Source: Streptomyces sp. ADI95-17
GTDB taxonomy: Bacteria; Actinomycetota; Actinomycetes; Streptomycetales; Streptomycetaceae
Length of the DNA stretch: 64,000 nucleotides
Direction: 5' to 3'
Assembly (NCBI RefSeq): GCF_003846175.1
Contig: NZ_ML123045.1
Span: forward strand, 3,012 to 67,011
In this document: positions 25,811-34,704 of the stretch, piece after piece
Position numbering within the stretch: the first letter of the stretch is position 1
How the letters are laid out: each line of letters opens with the position of its first letter
The notes under the pieces: generated by a model
What the model was told of the DNA's origin: nothing
Seen by the model: the letters and a program-made list of their open reading frames with translations, nothing else
The model's database searches: none
Program-made: the position numbers and the translations under genes

Positions 25811-27160
25811 CTACGTCGCGGCCTTCGTCAGCTCCGCGTACCGCTCCAGGAAGTCCCGTACCTCCGCCACGCCCCGCTGCGGCATCAGCACCTCCGCCGC
25901 CCGGGCCAGCATCGCCCGGATGCGGGTCGACCGGACGCGGTCCAGCAGGTCCAGCACCTGATGGCCCGCCGTCGCCGCCTCCGCGGCCCGGCCCGCGCGG
26001 GCCAGGTCCCAGGTCAGCTCGGCCCGGTACAGCGCCAGGTTCCGGGTGAAGTGCGGGTCCTGGAGCCGGATGGCCCGCAGCGCGTGCCGGGCCGCCCGTG
26101 ACCAGTCGCCCAGCGCCGACCAGCACTGCGCCTCCAGCATCTCCAGCTCCGCCTCCCGGAAGAAGCTCATCCACTCCGGATCGGCGTCGTGGGGCCCGCG
26201 CCCGAACGCGGTGTGCGCCCGGCCGATCGCCCGTTCGCAGCCGGTACGGTCCCCGAGCCCCGCCCGGCCTCCCGCCTCGCGCAGCGCGAGCAGGGCCAGC
26301 AGCCGGGGCGAGCCCAGCGGCTGCGCCGCCCGCTGCCCGGCCTCCGCCGCGCGCACGGACTCACGGGGCCGCCCGGTGTCCCGGGCAAGGAACGAGGTGT
26401 TGCAGAACGCGTGCGCCTCCAGCGCCGTGTCACCGGCCACCCGCGCCGTCGCGAGCGCCTCCGCGTAGTGCGAGCGGGCGTCCTCGAACCGGCTCGAGTC
26501 ATGGGCCAGCCAGCCCACCGAGATGGCCAGTTCGCCCGCTCCGGCATGCAGCCGGTCGACGGTGGAGCGTCTGGTGGCCGTCCCGGAGTCGAGCAGCGCG
26601 TACGCCGCCCGCAGCGGGCCGGACGCCCTGCGGTACAGGCCGTCGCCGCCGTGCCGGTCGTCGAGCAGCCGGATCTGCCGCACCGCCTTCTCGACGGCGC
26701 CGACCTCTCTCTCGCCGACCCGGCGCGGGTCGGGCGGGGCGGCGGCCGCGGCGGATGTGCCGCCCGGACCCAGGGTCGCGGCCGCCATCGCGGTGGTGCC
26801 GCTCGTCATGAATACGCGACGCAGCACGTCGCTCTCCTCGTCGGTGTCGCTGTGGGGCACAGGGGGCGGTGGGGTTTCGGCAGTGGCCCGCGCCGCCCGG
26901 CCGCGCACGGTTTCGCGCGGCGAGAAGCCCAGGTCCGCCAGGGTCGTCCCGGGGAACATGTGCCGGAAGACCCGCTCGTACGCGTAGTTGGGGCAGCGGA
27001 TCTCCCCGGACTCCACGCGTCCGATGTACCGGGCGTCGCACGCGACCTGCTCACCGATCTCGCGGGCGGATCTGCGTACCGCGGCAGCGAACTCCCCGGC
27101 GGAGCGCTGTCCGCGCAGCCGCCGGAAGGCGAGGTTGGGAACTGCCCCTGTCGACACCAT
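25811..27160 (-). CDS. HTH (XRE) transcriptional regulator with TPR-like C-terminal domain
   Basis: 449 aa from ATG 27160 (GAGAGG upstream). The N-terminal DNA-binding region (about 10-80) contains FAAAVRRSAREIGEQVACDARYIGRVESGEIRCPNYAYERVFRHMFPGTTLADLGFSPR. A linker with VFMTSGTTAMAAATLGPGGTSAAAAA follows, then repeated helical pairs (ALEAHAFCNTSFLARDTGRPRESVRAAEAGQRAAQ, LGDWSRAARHALRAIRLQDP, GRAAEAATAGHQVLDLLDRV) typical of TPR sensor regions. Many Streptomyces developmental or antibiotic regulators look like this. It is divergent from a 147-aa gene with a palindrome between them. The signal is unknown. Confidence 0.85.
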   Translation of the reverse strand: MVSTGAVPNLAFRRLRGQRSAGEFAAAVRRSAREIGEQVACDARYIGRVESGEIRCPNYAYERVFRHMFPGTTLADLGFSPRETVRGRAARATAETPPPPVPHSDTDEESDVLRRVFMTSGTTAMAAATLGPGGTSAAAAAPPDPRRVGEREVGAVEKAVRQIRLLDDRHGGDGLYRRASGPLRAAYALLDSGTATRRSTVDRLHAGAGELAISVGWLAHDSSRFEDARSHYAEALATARVAGDTALEAHAFCNTSFLARDTGRPRESVRAAEAGQRAAQPLGSPRLLALLALREAGGRAGLGDRTGCERAIGRAHTAFGRGPHDADPEWMSFFREAELEMLEAQCWSALGDWSRAARHALRAIRLQDPHFTRNLALYRAELTWDLARAGRAAEAATAGHQVLDLLDRVRSTRIRAMLARAAEVLMPQRGVAEVRDFLERYAELTKAAT

Positions 27161-27230
27161 GGACCGGAACCTCTCTTCCGCAGCCGGGGTTCCTGCTTCC
27201 GGTGTCCCGGCGGAGCAAGAACGTACCCGC

Positions 27231-27244
27231 TGTGACAGGTCACA
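27231..27244. promoter_or_regulatory. 14-bp palindrome between the HTH/TPR regulator and the 147-aa gene
   Basis: TGTGAC-AG-GTCACA has perfect 6-bp arms and lies 71 bp before the regulator start in the divergent promoter region. It is a candidate operator. Confidence 0.5.
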
Positions 27245-27403
27245 CACGGAGCGTTTGCCATCAAAGGCGGGCATCTCGCCCGCAATCCGCCATGAACTGC
27301 CACCCTTTGCGGCGGCGTGGCACCGTAGCCCTTGACGCAGTCGGCGCGTTGGTCCATGCGGAGACGGAAACCGGCTCCGCCCGGCGATGAGAGGAGAGGT
27401 CCC

Positions 27404-27847
27404 TTGTTGCATCCCGGCACGGAGACCGACGCACGGACGACTGCGACGACCCCGGCCGCGACGGGTGCCGCGGCACCCGCATCCACGGAGGACCACGGGG
27501 CCGTGCCCTGCGACCTGGTGACCGTCCCGGCCCGCCAGGGCCTGGAGGCCGTGGACATCCTGCGCCGGGACACCGAGCAGGACATCGGCCCGGTCCTGCA
27601 CGACGGCACCTGCGACACCCTCGGCTTCCTCGTGCCGCCGGGGACCGCCGAGGCCTGGGACGTACCGGGCAGCGCCTGTACCCGGACCGCGGGCCGCGGG
27701 CTGCGCATCCCCGCCGAGCCGCCGGTCACCGGCAGCGGCTGGCTGCTGCCGCCCGAGGACGACGCCCCGGTCACCGACCCGGCCGTGCTGCGGGCCGCCC
27801 TCGACCAGGCGGCCCGGCTGATCGAGGCGGCCGACAGCTGCCGCTGA
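27404..27847 (+). CDS. small protein of unknown function, divergent partner of the HTH/TPR regulator
   Basis: 147 aa from TTG 27404, with GAGAGGAGAGG immediately upstream; no ATG or GTG is as well placed. A Thr/Ala-rich leader is followed by CDLVTVPARQGLEAVDILRRDTEQDIGPVLHDGTCDTLGFLVPPGTAEAWDVPGSACTRTAGRGLRIPAEPPVTGSGWLLPPED. The order (GLxAxxxL..., DGxxxxLGFLVPPGTAxxWDVPGS) resembles small Streptomyces proteins encoded beside XRE regulators. No enzyme motif is visible. It is probably controlled with, or acts with, the divergent regulator. Confidence 0.7.
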   Translation: MLHPGTETDARTTATTPAATGAAAPASTEDHGAVPCDLVTVPARQGLEAVDILRRDTEQDIGPVLHDGTCDTLGFLVPPGTAEAWDVPGSACTRTAGRGLRIPAEPPVTGSGWLLPPEDDAPVTDPAVLRAALDQAARLIEAADSCR

Positions 27848-27957
27848 CCGCCGGCTCCCCGGCCGCGCGCCCATAATGGGCAGGTGGGCGGGTTTCCCCG
27901 GCACGGCCGGTTCCACGCCGGTCCGGAGCGAAGAGCAGTGAGCAGGCACGAGCAGCG

Positions 27958-28893
27958 GTGGCACGTCGAGGAGGTTCGGGCGGGGGTGCGGGCGCCCGCA
28001 AGCGGTCCGACCGCAAGGCCGAGCACAGGACCGAACGCGGTGCCGGGCGCGCCGGGCGCAGGACGGAACCCCTCGCCGAACCGGTGGACGGCTCCCTCGC
28101 CGAGCTGGTGCCCGACCGGGAGCGGCCGCACGCCTGGACGCTGACGCTGGACGGCGCCCCGCAGTCCCATGTGGACCTGGACGACCCCACGTTCCTGTCC
28201 TTCGAGTACCAGCGCCGGATCGGCCACATCGCCGATCTCGTCGCACCCCCCGGACAGCCCCTGCACGTGGTGCACCTGGGCGGCGGCGCCTTCACGCTCG
28301 CCCGCTACATCGCCGCGACCCGGCCCCGCTCCACCCAGCAGGTCATCGAGGTGGACGCCGCCCTCGTCGAACTCGTACGCCGGGAACTGCCGTTGGACCC
28401 GCAGGCCAGGATCCGGGTCAGGGCCACCGACGCCCGCGCCGGGCTCGGGAAGATCCAGGACGGCTGGGCGGATCTCGTCATCGCCGACGTCTTCAGCGGG
28501 GCCCGTACCCCCGCACACCTCACCAGCACCGAATTCCTCGCCGAGGTCCGCAGGGTCCTGAAGCCCGGCGGGAGTTACGTCGCCAACCTCGCGGACGGGC
28601 CGCCGCTGACCCATCTGCGCGGCCAGATCGCCACCGCGGCCACCGTCTTCCCGGAACTGGCGCTCGCCGCCGACCCGACCGTGTGGCGCGGCCGCCGCTT
28701 CGGCAACGCCGTGCTGCTCGCCTCGGACCTGCCGCTGAAGGTCGCGGAACTGACCCGCCGGGTGGCGACCGATCCGCATCCCGGACGCGTCGAACACGGC
28801 CGGGCGCTGGCCGACTTCACCGGCGGCGCGGCCGCGGTGAACGACGCGGACGCCAGGCCGTCCCCGGCACCGCCCCCCTCGGCCTTCGGCTGA
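27958..28893 (+). CDS. spermidine-synthase-like methyltransferase-fold protein
   Basis: 311 aa from GTG 27958; the first ~50 residues are Arg/Gly-rich and disordered and the start is uncertain. The Rossmann core shows FLSFEYQRRIGHIAD, HVVHLGGGAFTLARYIAATRP, QQVIEVDAALVELVRRELPL, IRVRATDARAGLGKIQDGWADLVIADVFSGARTPAHLTSTEFLAEVRRVLKPGGSYVANLAD. The pattern is that of spermidine synthase relatives, which use decarboxylated SAM or SAM. True spermidine-synthase acceptor residues cannot be confirmed. The protein is soluble. Confidence 0.85.
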   Translation: MARRGGSGGGAGARKRSDRKAEHRTERGAGRAGRRTEPLAEPVDGSLAELVPDRERPHAWTLTLDGAPQSHVDLDDPTFLSFEYQRRIGHIADLVAPPGQPLHVVHLGGGAFTLARYIAATRPRSTQQVIEVDAALVELVRRELPLDPQARIRVRATDARAGLGKIQDGWADLVIADVFSGARTPAHLTSTEFLAEVRRVLKPGGSYVANLADGPPLTHLRGQIATAATVFPELALAADPTVWRGRRFGNAVLLASDLPLKVAELTRRVATDPHPGRVEHGRALADFTGGAAAVNDADARPSPAPPPSAFG

Positions 28894-29005
28894 GCGGCCG
28901 CACGAGTTCACCGTAACCGGCACATCCTGCACCATCGGGCCGCCCGCCGTCGCGTTACCCCCGCGGCCGGCACCGCCCGGCCCCGGATGGCGTACGGTGC
29001 CGCCC

Positions 29006-29710
29006 ATGGCAAGTGTGCTCGTGGTCGAGGACGACCAGTTCGTACGTTCCGCCCTCATCCGGCACCTGACCGAGGCGTCCCATACGGTGCGGAGCGTGGG
29101 CACCGCGCTCGAAGCGCTGCGCGAGGTCGCCCACTTCCGCTTCGACGTGGTCATCCTCGACCTCGGCCTGCCCGACCTCGACGGCGCCGAGGCGCTGAAG
29201 ATGCTCCGGGGCATCACCGACGTACCGGTGATCATCGCCACCGCGCGGGACGACGAGAGCGAGATCGTCCGGCTGCTCAACGACGGCGCCGACGACTACC
29301 TGACCAAGCCGTTCTCGGTGGAGCACCTGTCCGCGCGGATGGCCGCCGTGCTGCGCCGCGCGCGCGGCGCCGGGAACGAGGCGCCGCCGCCGAGCGTGCT
29401 CCGGGTCGGCGGGCTCGCCATCGATCCGCTGCGCCGCCAGGCCGAACTGGACGGCGCCACCCTCGACCTGACCCGCCGGGAGTTCGACCTGCTCGCCTTC
29501 CTCGCCGGCCGGCCCGGCGTCGTGGTGCCCCGCAAGGAACTCCTGGCCCAGGTCTGGCAGCAGTCCTACGGCGACGACCAGACCATCGACGTCCATCTCT
29601 CCTGGCTGCGCCGGAAGCTGGGCGAGACGGCCGCCCGGCCGCGCTATCTGCACACCCTGCGCGGCGTCGGCGTGAAGCTGCAGCCGCCCGCCCCGGAGCA
29701 GCCTGCATGA
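29006..29710 (+). CDS. OmpR/PhoB-family response regulator
   Basis: 234 aa from ATG 29006. The receiver domain has E8-D9-D10, phosphoacceptor Asp52 in VVILDLGLPDLDG, a Thr in IIATARDDE and Lys in DDYLTKPFS. The C-terminal winged helix contains LTRREFDLLAFLAGRPGVVVPRKELLAQVW and DVHLSWLRRKLGE...YLHTLRGVGVKL. Its stop overlaps the start of the sensor kinase gene (ATGA), so the pair is co-translated. Targets are unknown. Confidence 0.95.
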   Translation: MASVLVVEDDQFVRSALIRHLTEASHTVRSVGTALEALREVAHFRFDVVILDLGLPDLDGAEALKMLRGITDVPVIIATARDDESEIVRLLNDGADDYLTKPFSVEHLSARMAAVLRRARGAGNEAPPPSVLRVGGLAIDPLRRQAELDGATLDLTRREFDLLAFLAGRPGVVVPRKELLAQVWQQSYGDDQTIDVHLSWLRRKLGETAARPRYLHTLRGVGVKLQPPAPEQPA

Positions 29711-31170
29711 GATGGGCCCTGGTCAAGGTCTGTCTCGCCGTCACCGCGATGGTTGTGGTCGCCTTCGCCGTGCCCCTCGGTCTCGTCGTCAAGGAGATGG
29801 CCCGGGACCGTGCCTTCTCCGACGCCGAACGGCAGGCCGCCACCATCGGCCCGACGCTCTCCATCACCACCGACCGCGATGAGCTCGAAACCGCCGTCCA
29901 GACCACCGAACCGGGCGGCGCGGGCCGGATGGCCGTGCACATCCCCGCCGCCGACGAGCCGGACAGCCGGCCGCTGGAGATCGGCACCGGGCACGCCACC
30001 CGCGAGGACCTGGAGACCGTACGGGAGACGGGGCGCGCCGCGATCACCGCGGTGCCGGGCGGCTCCGCGCTGCTCCAGCCGACCGCGCTCGGCTCCGGGG
30101 ACACGGCCGTCGTCGAGGTGTTCGTGCCCGAGGACGAGGTCTCCAACGGCGTCGCCACCGCCTGGCTGGTGCTGGCCGGCGTCGGCGTCGCGCTGATCGT
30201 CGGCTCCGTCGCGGTCGCCGACCGGCTCGGCGTACGGATGGTGGAGCCCGCCCAGCGGCTCGCGGGCGCCGCCCACGACCTGGGGGAGGGCCGGCTGGGC
30301 ACCAGGGTCGCGGAGGAGGGCCCGGCCGAACTGCGGTCGGCCGCCGCCGCGTTCAACTCCATGGCCGACCAGGTCATCCAGCTCCTCGCCAACGAACGGG
30401 AGCTGGCCGCCGACCTCTCGCACCGGCTGCGCACCCCGCTCACCGTGCTCCGGCTCAACGCCGCCTCGCTCGGCGAGGGGCCGGCCGCCGAACAGACCCG
30501 GGCCGCGGTCCAGCAGCTGGAGCACGAGGTCGACATCATCATCAGGACCGCCCGCGAACAGCGCCCGCAGTCCCAGGGGCTGAACGGCGCGGCCGGGGCG
30601 GGCTGCGACGTCTCCGAGGTGATCCGGGACCGGATGGCGTTCTGGTCGGCGCTCGCCGAGGACGAGGGCCGGGAGGTGCGCCTGGCCGGGGTGGACCGGA
30701 CGGTACGCATCCCGGTCGCCAGGCCCGAACTGGTCGCCGCCCTGGACGCGTTGCTCGGCAACGTCTTCCGGCACACCCCGGAGGGGACCGCCTTCGCCGT
30801 CGATGTGCACCACAGCGGTGACGCGGTGATCGTGCTGGTCTCGGACGCGGGCGGCGGGATCGCCGACCCGGCGGCGGCCCTGGCCCGGGGCGGCAGTGGC
30901 CGGGGCCGGGCGGGAGGCTCGAAGGGCGCGGTGGGATCGACCGGGCTCGGCCTCGACATCGTCCGCCGCGTCGCGGAGTCCACCGGCGGCGATGTGCGGA
31001 TCGGGCACTCGGTGCTCGGCGGCACGGAGGTGCGCGTCTGGATCGGCCTCGAAGGGCAACGGCCCGAACGGGACCGGCACGGGCACCGGGTGGGGCGGCG
31101 GGTCGGGCGGCGGCGACGCGGAGCGGCGCGCCGGAACGCGGTGCTCCGATTCCGCTCGGGGAAGGGCTGA
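29707..31170 (+). CDS. two-component sensor histidine kinase
   Basis: 487 aa. TM1 is at 4-28, an extracytoplasmic sensor loop of ~120 residues follows, and TM2 is at 148-170. A HAMP-like segment (VEPAQRLAGAAHDLGEGRLGTRV...ELRSAAAAFNSMADQV) precedes the H-box ADLSHRLRTPLTVLRLN (His239). The ATPase domain has ALLGNVFRHTPEG (N), DAGGGI (G1) and GSTGLGLDIVRRVAESTGG (G2). The C-terminal 40 residues are Arg-rich and not part of the fold. The gene is 4-bp overlapped with the cognate response regulator. Confidence 0.95.
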   Translation: MRWALVKVCLAVTAMVVVAFAVPLGLVVKEMARDRAFSDAERQAATIGPTLSITTDRDELETAVQTTEPGGAGRMAVHIPAADEPDSRPLEIGTGHATREDLETVRETGRAAITAVPGGSALLQPTALGSGDTAVVEVFVPEDEVSNGVATAWLVLAGVGVALIVGSVAVADRLGVRMVEPAQRLAGAAHDLGEGRLGTRVAEEGPAELRSAAAAFNSMADQVIQLLANERELAADLSHRLRTPLTVLRLNAASLGEGPAAEQTRAAVQQLEHEVDIIIRTAREQRPQSQGLNGAAGAGCDVSEVIRDRMAFWSALAEDEGREVRLAGVDRTVRIPVARPELVAALDALLGNVFRHTPEGTAFAVDVHHSGDAVIVLVSDAGGGIADPAAALARGGSGRGRAGGSKGAVGSTGLGLDIVRRVAESTGGDVRIGHSVLGGTEVRVWIGLEGQRPERDRHGHRVGRRVGRRRRGAARRNAVLRFRSGKG

Positions 31171-31346
31171 GGGCCTGACCTCCGGCGGAGGTTTCGCCCG
31201 GCTTTCGTACGCGGCTTCGCCTGACCTCCGGCCGGGCCTTTAAAGGCTGCCGATGCGCTCCTTAAGGCGTTCATAAGAAGTCCGGCCAAGGCCCGAAGGG
31301 CGGCATTTGCCGGTTCCGCTGCGGCTAGCGTGCTCCTGAAGTTCCC

Positions 31347-31391
31347 GACCACCGAGTCCCTGACCACCGAGTCCACGACCACCGAGTCCAC
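31347..31391 (+). repeat. three 15-bp tandem repeats in a gene-free gap
   Basis: Three copies of GACCACCGAGTCC(A/C)(C/T) lie in the 375-bp gap (31171-31545) between the convergent kinase and leuA genes. A further run of TCCTCCG units lies at 31438-31466. Upstream, at 31249-31280, is an AT-richer patch (TTTAAAGG..., CTTAAGGCGTTCATAAGA). No credible gene is visible in this gap. Confidence 0.8.
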
Positions 31392-31476
31392 GACCACACG
31401 TACGCGCAGGCCCCTCGCCCCGGGGGCCGTAACTACCCTCCTCCGTCCTCCGTCCTCCGTCCTCCACCCCCAGCCC

Positions 31477-31520
31477 GCGCGTCCCGGCCGGCCAACTCCC
31501 CCCGACCGGCCGGGACGCGC
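31477..31520. terminator. strong hairpin downstream of leuA
   Basis: Perfect 15-bp arms GCGCGTCCCGGCCGG (31477-31491) and CCGGCCGGGACGCGC (31506-31520) with a 14-nt loop, 26 bp past the leuA stop codon. Confidence 0.85.
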
Positions 31521-31545
31521 GCCCCCTTCCGTCCCCGGACCGCCC

Positions 31546-33312
31546 TCAGCCCGCCCGGTTCACCGCCGACAGCACCGCCAGGATCGAGGCCGTGAGGACG
31601 GAGGTGTCCTGGCCCGCACCCCAGCGCAGCTCACCGCCCACCCGGCACTCCACGTACGCCATCGCCGGGCTGCCCTGCCCCGAACCCGTCGCCTGCTCTG
31701 TGAAGTCCAGGATGTCCACCTCGATGCCCGCGGCGGCCAGCGCACGGGTGAACGCCGAAACCGGGCCGTTGCCCGTGCCCTCGTAGTCACCCTCCCGGTC
31801 GTCCACCCGCAGCGTGCAGATGAACCGGTGCTCACCGGCCGGGTTCCGGTCCGCGGACCAGGAGGTCAGGGCCACGTCCCCGGCCCGCCCGGGAGCCAGG
31901 TACGCCGCGTCGAACAGTTCCCACAGATCCTTCGGCGTGGCCTCCAGGCCGCTGCCGTCGGTCGCGGCCTGCACCGTACGGGAGAAGTCCGCGCGCAGCC
32001 GGGCCGGCAGGTCCACCCCGTAGTTGCTGCGCAGCAGATGGGCGATGCCGCCCTTCCCGGACTGGCTGTTGACCCGGATGACGGCCTCGTACGTACGCCC
32101 CACATCCGCCGGGTCGATCGGCAGATACGGCACCGACCACAGCTCGGAGCCGCTGCTCGCGTGATGGGCGAAGCCCTTGCTGATGGCGTCCTGGTGGGTG
32201 CCGGAGAACGCGGTGTACACGAGATCGCCGCCGTAGGGGTGGCGGGGCGGCACCGGCAGCCGGTTGCAGTACTCGACCGTGCGGCGGATCTCGTCGATGT
32301 CGGAGAAGTCGATCATCGGGTCGACGCCCTGGGCGTGCAGATTGAGGGCCAGGTTGACCAGGTCGACGTTGCCGGTGCGCTCCCCGTTGCCGAACAGGCA
32401 GCCCTCCACCCGCTGCGCGCCCGCCAGGACGGCGAGTTCGGCGCACGCGGTGCCGGTGCCGCGGTCGTTGTGCGGATGGACGGAGAGGATCACCGAGTCC
32501 CGCCGGTCCAGATGGCGGTGCATGTACTCGATCTGGTCCGCGTACACATTGGGCGTCGCGATCTCCACCGTGGCGGGCAGGTTGTGGATGACCGGCCGGT
32601 CCGGGGAGGCGTCCCACAGTTCGGTGAGGCTGTTGCAGATCTCCAGGATGAAATCCGGCTCGGTGAGGATGAACACCTCGGGGGAGAACTCGAACCTGAT
32701 GTCCGCCCCGGGCCGTGCCCGCGCCAGCCGTTCCATCTGCCGCGCGGACTCCATCACGGTGCCGTGCACCTCGGCCCTGCTGCGGCCGAGCACCACGTCG
32801 CGCCAGACGGGCGCGGTCGGGATGTACAGGTGGACGACCGCGCGGTCCACCCCCTCGATGGACTCGAAGGTCCGCTCGATCAGGTCCGGCCTGGCCGGGG
32901 TGAAGACGACCACGGTGACGTCGTCCGGCACCGCGTCGCCCTCGGCCAGATGCCGGACGAAGTCGAAGTCGGTGCGGCTCGCGGAGGGATAGCCGATCTC
33001 GATCTCCTTGAAGCCCATGGCGACGAGCAGATCGAACATCCGGCGCTTGCGCGGTGTGTCCATGGGTTCGGCCAGCGCCTGGTTGCCGTCGCGCAGGTCC
33101 ACCGGCACCCAGAGCGGGGCGCGTTCGATACGGGCCTGCGGCCAGGTGCGGCCGGTCAGCGGGACCTCGACGCGGTCGAACGCCGAGCGGTAGCGGTGCG
33201 AGGGCATGGAGCTCGCCCGCTGCGGATTCCAGCGGGGTGCGTCGGCGGGCACGGGCCCGCGCGGGGTGCAGACGGTGGGGAAGCCGTGCATCGGTGACAG
33301 ACGGTCGGACAT
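31546..33312 (-). CDS. leuA: 2-isopropylmalate synthase
   Basis: 588 aa, the length of the long actinobacterial LeuA form. It condenses 2-oxoisovalerate with acetyl-CoA, the first committed step of leucine synthesis. The TIM-barrel start has [12 protein letters not shown] (DRDG-like metal site), then [67 protein letters not shown] (HxH metal ligands and GNGERTGN). The C-terminal regulatory domain (about 430-580) contains GKGGIAHLL and ends with [36 protein letters not shown], the leucine-feedback domain. Upstream is a short leader peptide with four Leu codons and competing hairpins, so the gene is very likely controlled by attenuation. Confidence 0.97.
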   Translation of the reverse strand: MSDRLSPMHGFPTVCTPRGPVPADAPRWNPQRASSMPSHRYRSAFDRVEVPLTGRTWPQARIERAPLWVPVDLRDGNQALAEPMDTPRKRRMFDLLVAMGFKEIEIGYPSASRTDFDFVRHLAEGDAVPDDVTVVVFTPARPDLIERTFESIEGVDRAVVHLYIPTAPVWRDVVLGRSRAEVHGTVMESARQMERLARARPGADIRFEFSPEVFILTEPDFILEICNSLTELWDASPDRPVIHNLPATVEIATPNVYADQIEYMHRHLDRRDSVILSVHPHNDRGTGTACAELAVLAGAQRVEGCLFGNGERTGNVDLVNLALNLHAQGVDPMIDFSDIDEIRRTVEYCNRLPVPPRHPYGGDLVYTAFSGTHQDAISKGFAHHASSGSELWSVPYLPIDPADVGRTYEAVIRVNSQSGKGGIAHLLRSNYGVDLPARLRADFSRTVQAATDGSGLEATPKDLWELFDAAYLAPGRAGDVALTSWSADRNPAGEHRFICTLRVDDREGDYEGTGNGPVSAFTRALAAAGIEVDILDFTEQATGSGQGSPAMAYVECRVGGELRWGAGQDTSVLTASILAVLSAVNRAG

Positions 33313-33340
33313 GAAGAGGGCTCTTCTCGGATCGCCGGAT

Positions 33341-33400
33341 GCGACCGGCGCAGCACGGCATCCCGCGGCGGGGTGCCGGTCGCTTCAGGCCCCGCCGCGG
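33341..33400 (-). promoter_or_regulatory. leuA attenuator: mutually exclusive hairpins
   Basis: In the RNA (minus strand), segment A (33400-33390) can pair over 11 bp with segment B (33373-33363). Alternatively a 9-bp stem GCGACCGGC (33383-33375) / GCCGGTCGC (33349-33341) encloses B in its loop. The two cannot form together. A ribosome stalled on the leader's Leu codons (33417-33406) would reach into A and so choose between them. There is no clear U-run, so the downstream stem may act as a Rho-type or GC-only terminator. Confidence 0.7.
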
Positions 33401-33432
33401 CAGCCGAGAAGAAGGAGACCGCTGTGCGTCAT
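33385..33432 (-). CDS. leuL: leuA leader peptide (15 aa, four consecutive Leu codons)
   Basis: The peptide is MTHSGLLLLGCRGGA followed by TGA; its Leu codons are CTC CTT CTT CTC at 33417-33406. The stop lies 72 bp before leuA. No ribosome site precedes ATG 33432. Instead a promoter TTGTCT-18 bp-TACTCT (33469-33464 and 33445-33440) would place transcription start at or within a base or two of the A of ATG, so the leader is probably leaderless. It should sense leucyl-tRNA supply. Confidence 0.82.
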   Translation of the reverse strand: MTHSGLLLLGCRGGA

Positions 33433-33439
33433 GGCCGGT

Positions 33440-33469
33440 AGAGTAGCCAGAAAGCAAGTCCTCAGACAA
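33440..33469 (-). promoter_or_regulatory. probable promoter of the leuA leader
   Basis: -35 TTGTCT and -10 TACTCT (read on the minus strand) with an 18-bp spacer end 7 bp before the leader ATG. The region is shared with the divergent FadR-type regulator gene, whose GTG is only 8 bp from the -35 box. Confidence 0.6.
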
Positions 33470-33477
33470 CCTGACAG

Positions 33478-34179
33478 GTGAATCCGGTGTCCTCGCTCGG
33501 TCCGCTCCGCCCCAGCCCCCTGGTCGAACAGGCCACGAACCATCTGCGCGAGCAGATCACCGAGGGCCACTGGCCGGTCGGCATGCGGATTCCCGGCGAG
33601 ACGACCCTGGCCAGGACGCTCGGCGTGGGCCGCTCCACGGTCCGCGAGGCGGTGCGCACCCTGGCCACCCTCGGGCTGCTCCGGTCCCGGCAGGGCGCGG
33701 GCGTCTTCGTCATCGCCGACCGGGTGACGGAGGGCTGGCCGACGAGGCTGCGCCGGGCCGCGATCACCGATGTGTACGAGGTGCGCATGCTGATCGAGGT
33801 CCAGGCCGCCCGGCTGGCCGCGCGGCGCCGCACGGACGAGGACCTGTCCGCGCTGGACGCGGCCCTCACCGCGCGGCGGGCGGCCGGTGCCGGGGGAGAC
33901 GCGGAGTTCGTCGACGCGGACATCGCGCTGCACCGGGCCGTGGTGGTCGCCGCGCACAACCCCGTACTCACCGATCTCTTCGGCGAGTTCGCGCCCGCGC
34001 TGCGGCAGGGGCTCATCGACCTCGTGGAGCTCTTCGGCCTGCGCCGCGAGGACCCGGACCACGGCGACGCCACCCATGACGCGCTGGTGCGGGCCGTGGT
34101 GGCCGGGGACGCGGAATCGGCGGGCCGGGCCGCGCAGACGGAACTCGAAGCCACGCTGGCCCGGTTGCGGGCGGCGTAG
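33478..34179 (+). CDS. FadR-subfamily GntR transcriptional regulator
   Basis: 233 aa from GTG 33478. The winged-helix domain (about 10-75) reads LVEQATNHLREQITEGHWPVGMRIPGETTLARTLGVGRSTVREAVRTLATLGLLRSRQGAGVFV. The all-helical FCD effector domain follows, with DVYEVRMLIEVQAARLAA, DADIALHRAVVVAAHNPVLTDLF and DHGDATHDALVRAVVAGD, including Asp/His residues of the metal-ligand site. It is divergent from the leuA leader with promoters overlapping, so mutual influence is possible. No good ribosome site precedes the GTG. Confidence 0.88.
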   Translation: MNPVSSLGPLRPSPLVEQATNHLREQITEGHWPVGMRIPGETTLARTLGVGRSTVREAVRTLATLGLLRSRQGAGVFVIADRVTEGWPTRLRRAAITDVYEVRMLIEVQAARLAARRRTDEDLSALDAALTARRAAGAGGDAEFVDADIALHRAVVVAAHNPVLTDLFGEFAPALRQGLIDLVELFGLRREDPDHGDATHDALVRAVVAGDAESAGRAAQTELEATLARLRAA

Positions 34180-34184
34180 GGCGG

Positions 34185-34270
34185 GGCTGCGAGTGGCGCG
34201 GCTCCGGGCTGCGCGTGGCTCTGGGTTCGGGCTGCGTGGCTCTGGGTTCCCGGCTGCGCGTGGCGCGGGC
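34185..34270 (+). repeat. imperfect GGCTGCG-type repeats after the FadR-type gene
   Basis: The 623-bp gap 34180-34802 before cebE starts with about four imperfect units of the type GGGCTGCGCGTGGC(TCTGGGTTC). The remainder holds no credible gene; it contains a TTGACA at 34595-34600, the CebR box and a second repeat array. Confidence 0.65.
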
Positions 34271-34639
34271 CGATTCCCAAGGGCGCGGGAGAACGGCTTC
34301 GGAGAGAGAAGGTGGACGTGCCCGCGGTCGCCCCGCCGTGCGGTGACCCGTTCACCTTCCGGAGGGCGGGCCGGTGTGAACCACGGATGACGGGAACCGC
34401 TGCCGGCGGCGGGCACGGCTGTGGGGTCCGGCGCGACCGGCGCGCGGTGCGTCCTGCCCGCCACGCCCCCGACCTGCGCATTCCCCGGACGGCGTGAAAT
34501 CCCGGGCGGCGTATACGGGTTGTGGCAAGACCTCGGCAGGACACGGTCCCGTGACTTGCCGGACACGCTCGGGCAACGGAAGCGCCTTCAACTCTTGACA
34601 CCCACCCCTCCGAGGCAGGAACCTTCCGACATCGACGCG

Positions 34640-34653
34640 TGGGAGCGCTCCCA
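34640..34653. promoter_or_regulatory. CebR operator upstream of cebE
   Basis: The perfect 14-bp palindrome TGGGAGCGCTCCCA matches the known Streptomyces CebR box. It lies 150 bp before the cebE start and about 40 bp after a TTGACA hexamer, a position suited to repression released by cellobiose/cellotriose. Confidence 0.92.
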
Positions 34654-34704
34654 CGCCGGACGGCACTCCCGCCCGAACGGCACCGCGCGTGCCTCCCCTT
34701 CACT

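Noticed and set aside
33433..34566. Long minus-strand frame leading into the leuA leader
   Set aside because: Only its last 15 codons (the Leu-rich leader peptide) have a start, promoter and context; the rest lies opposite the FadR-type gene.
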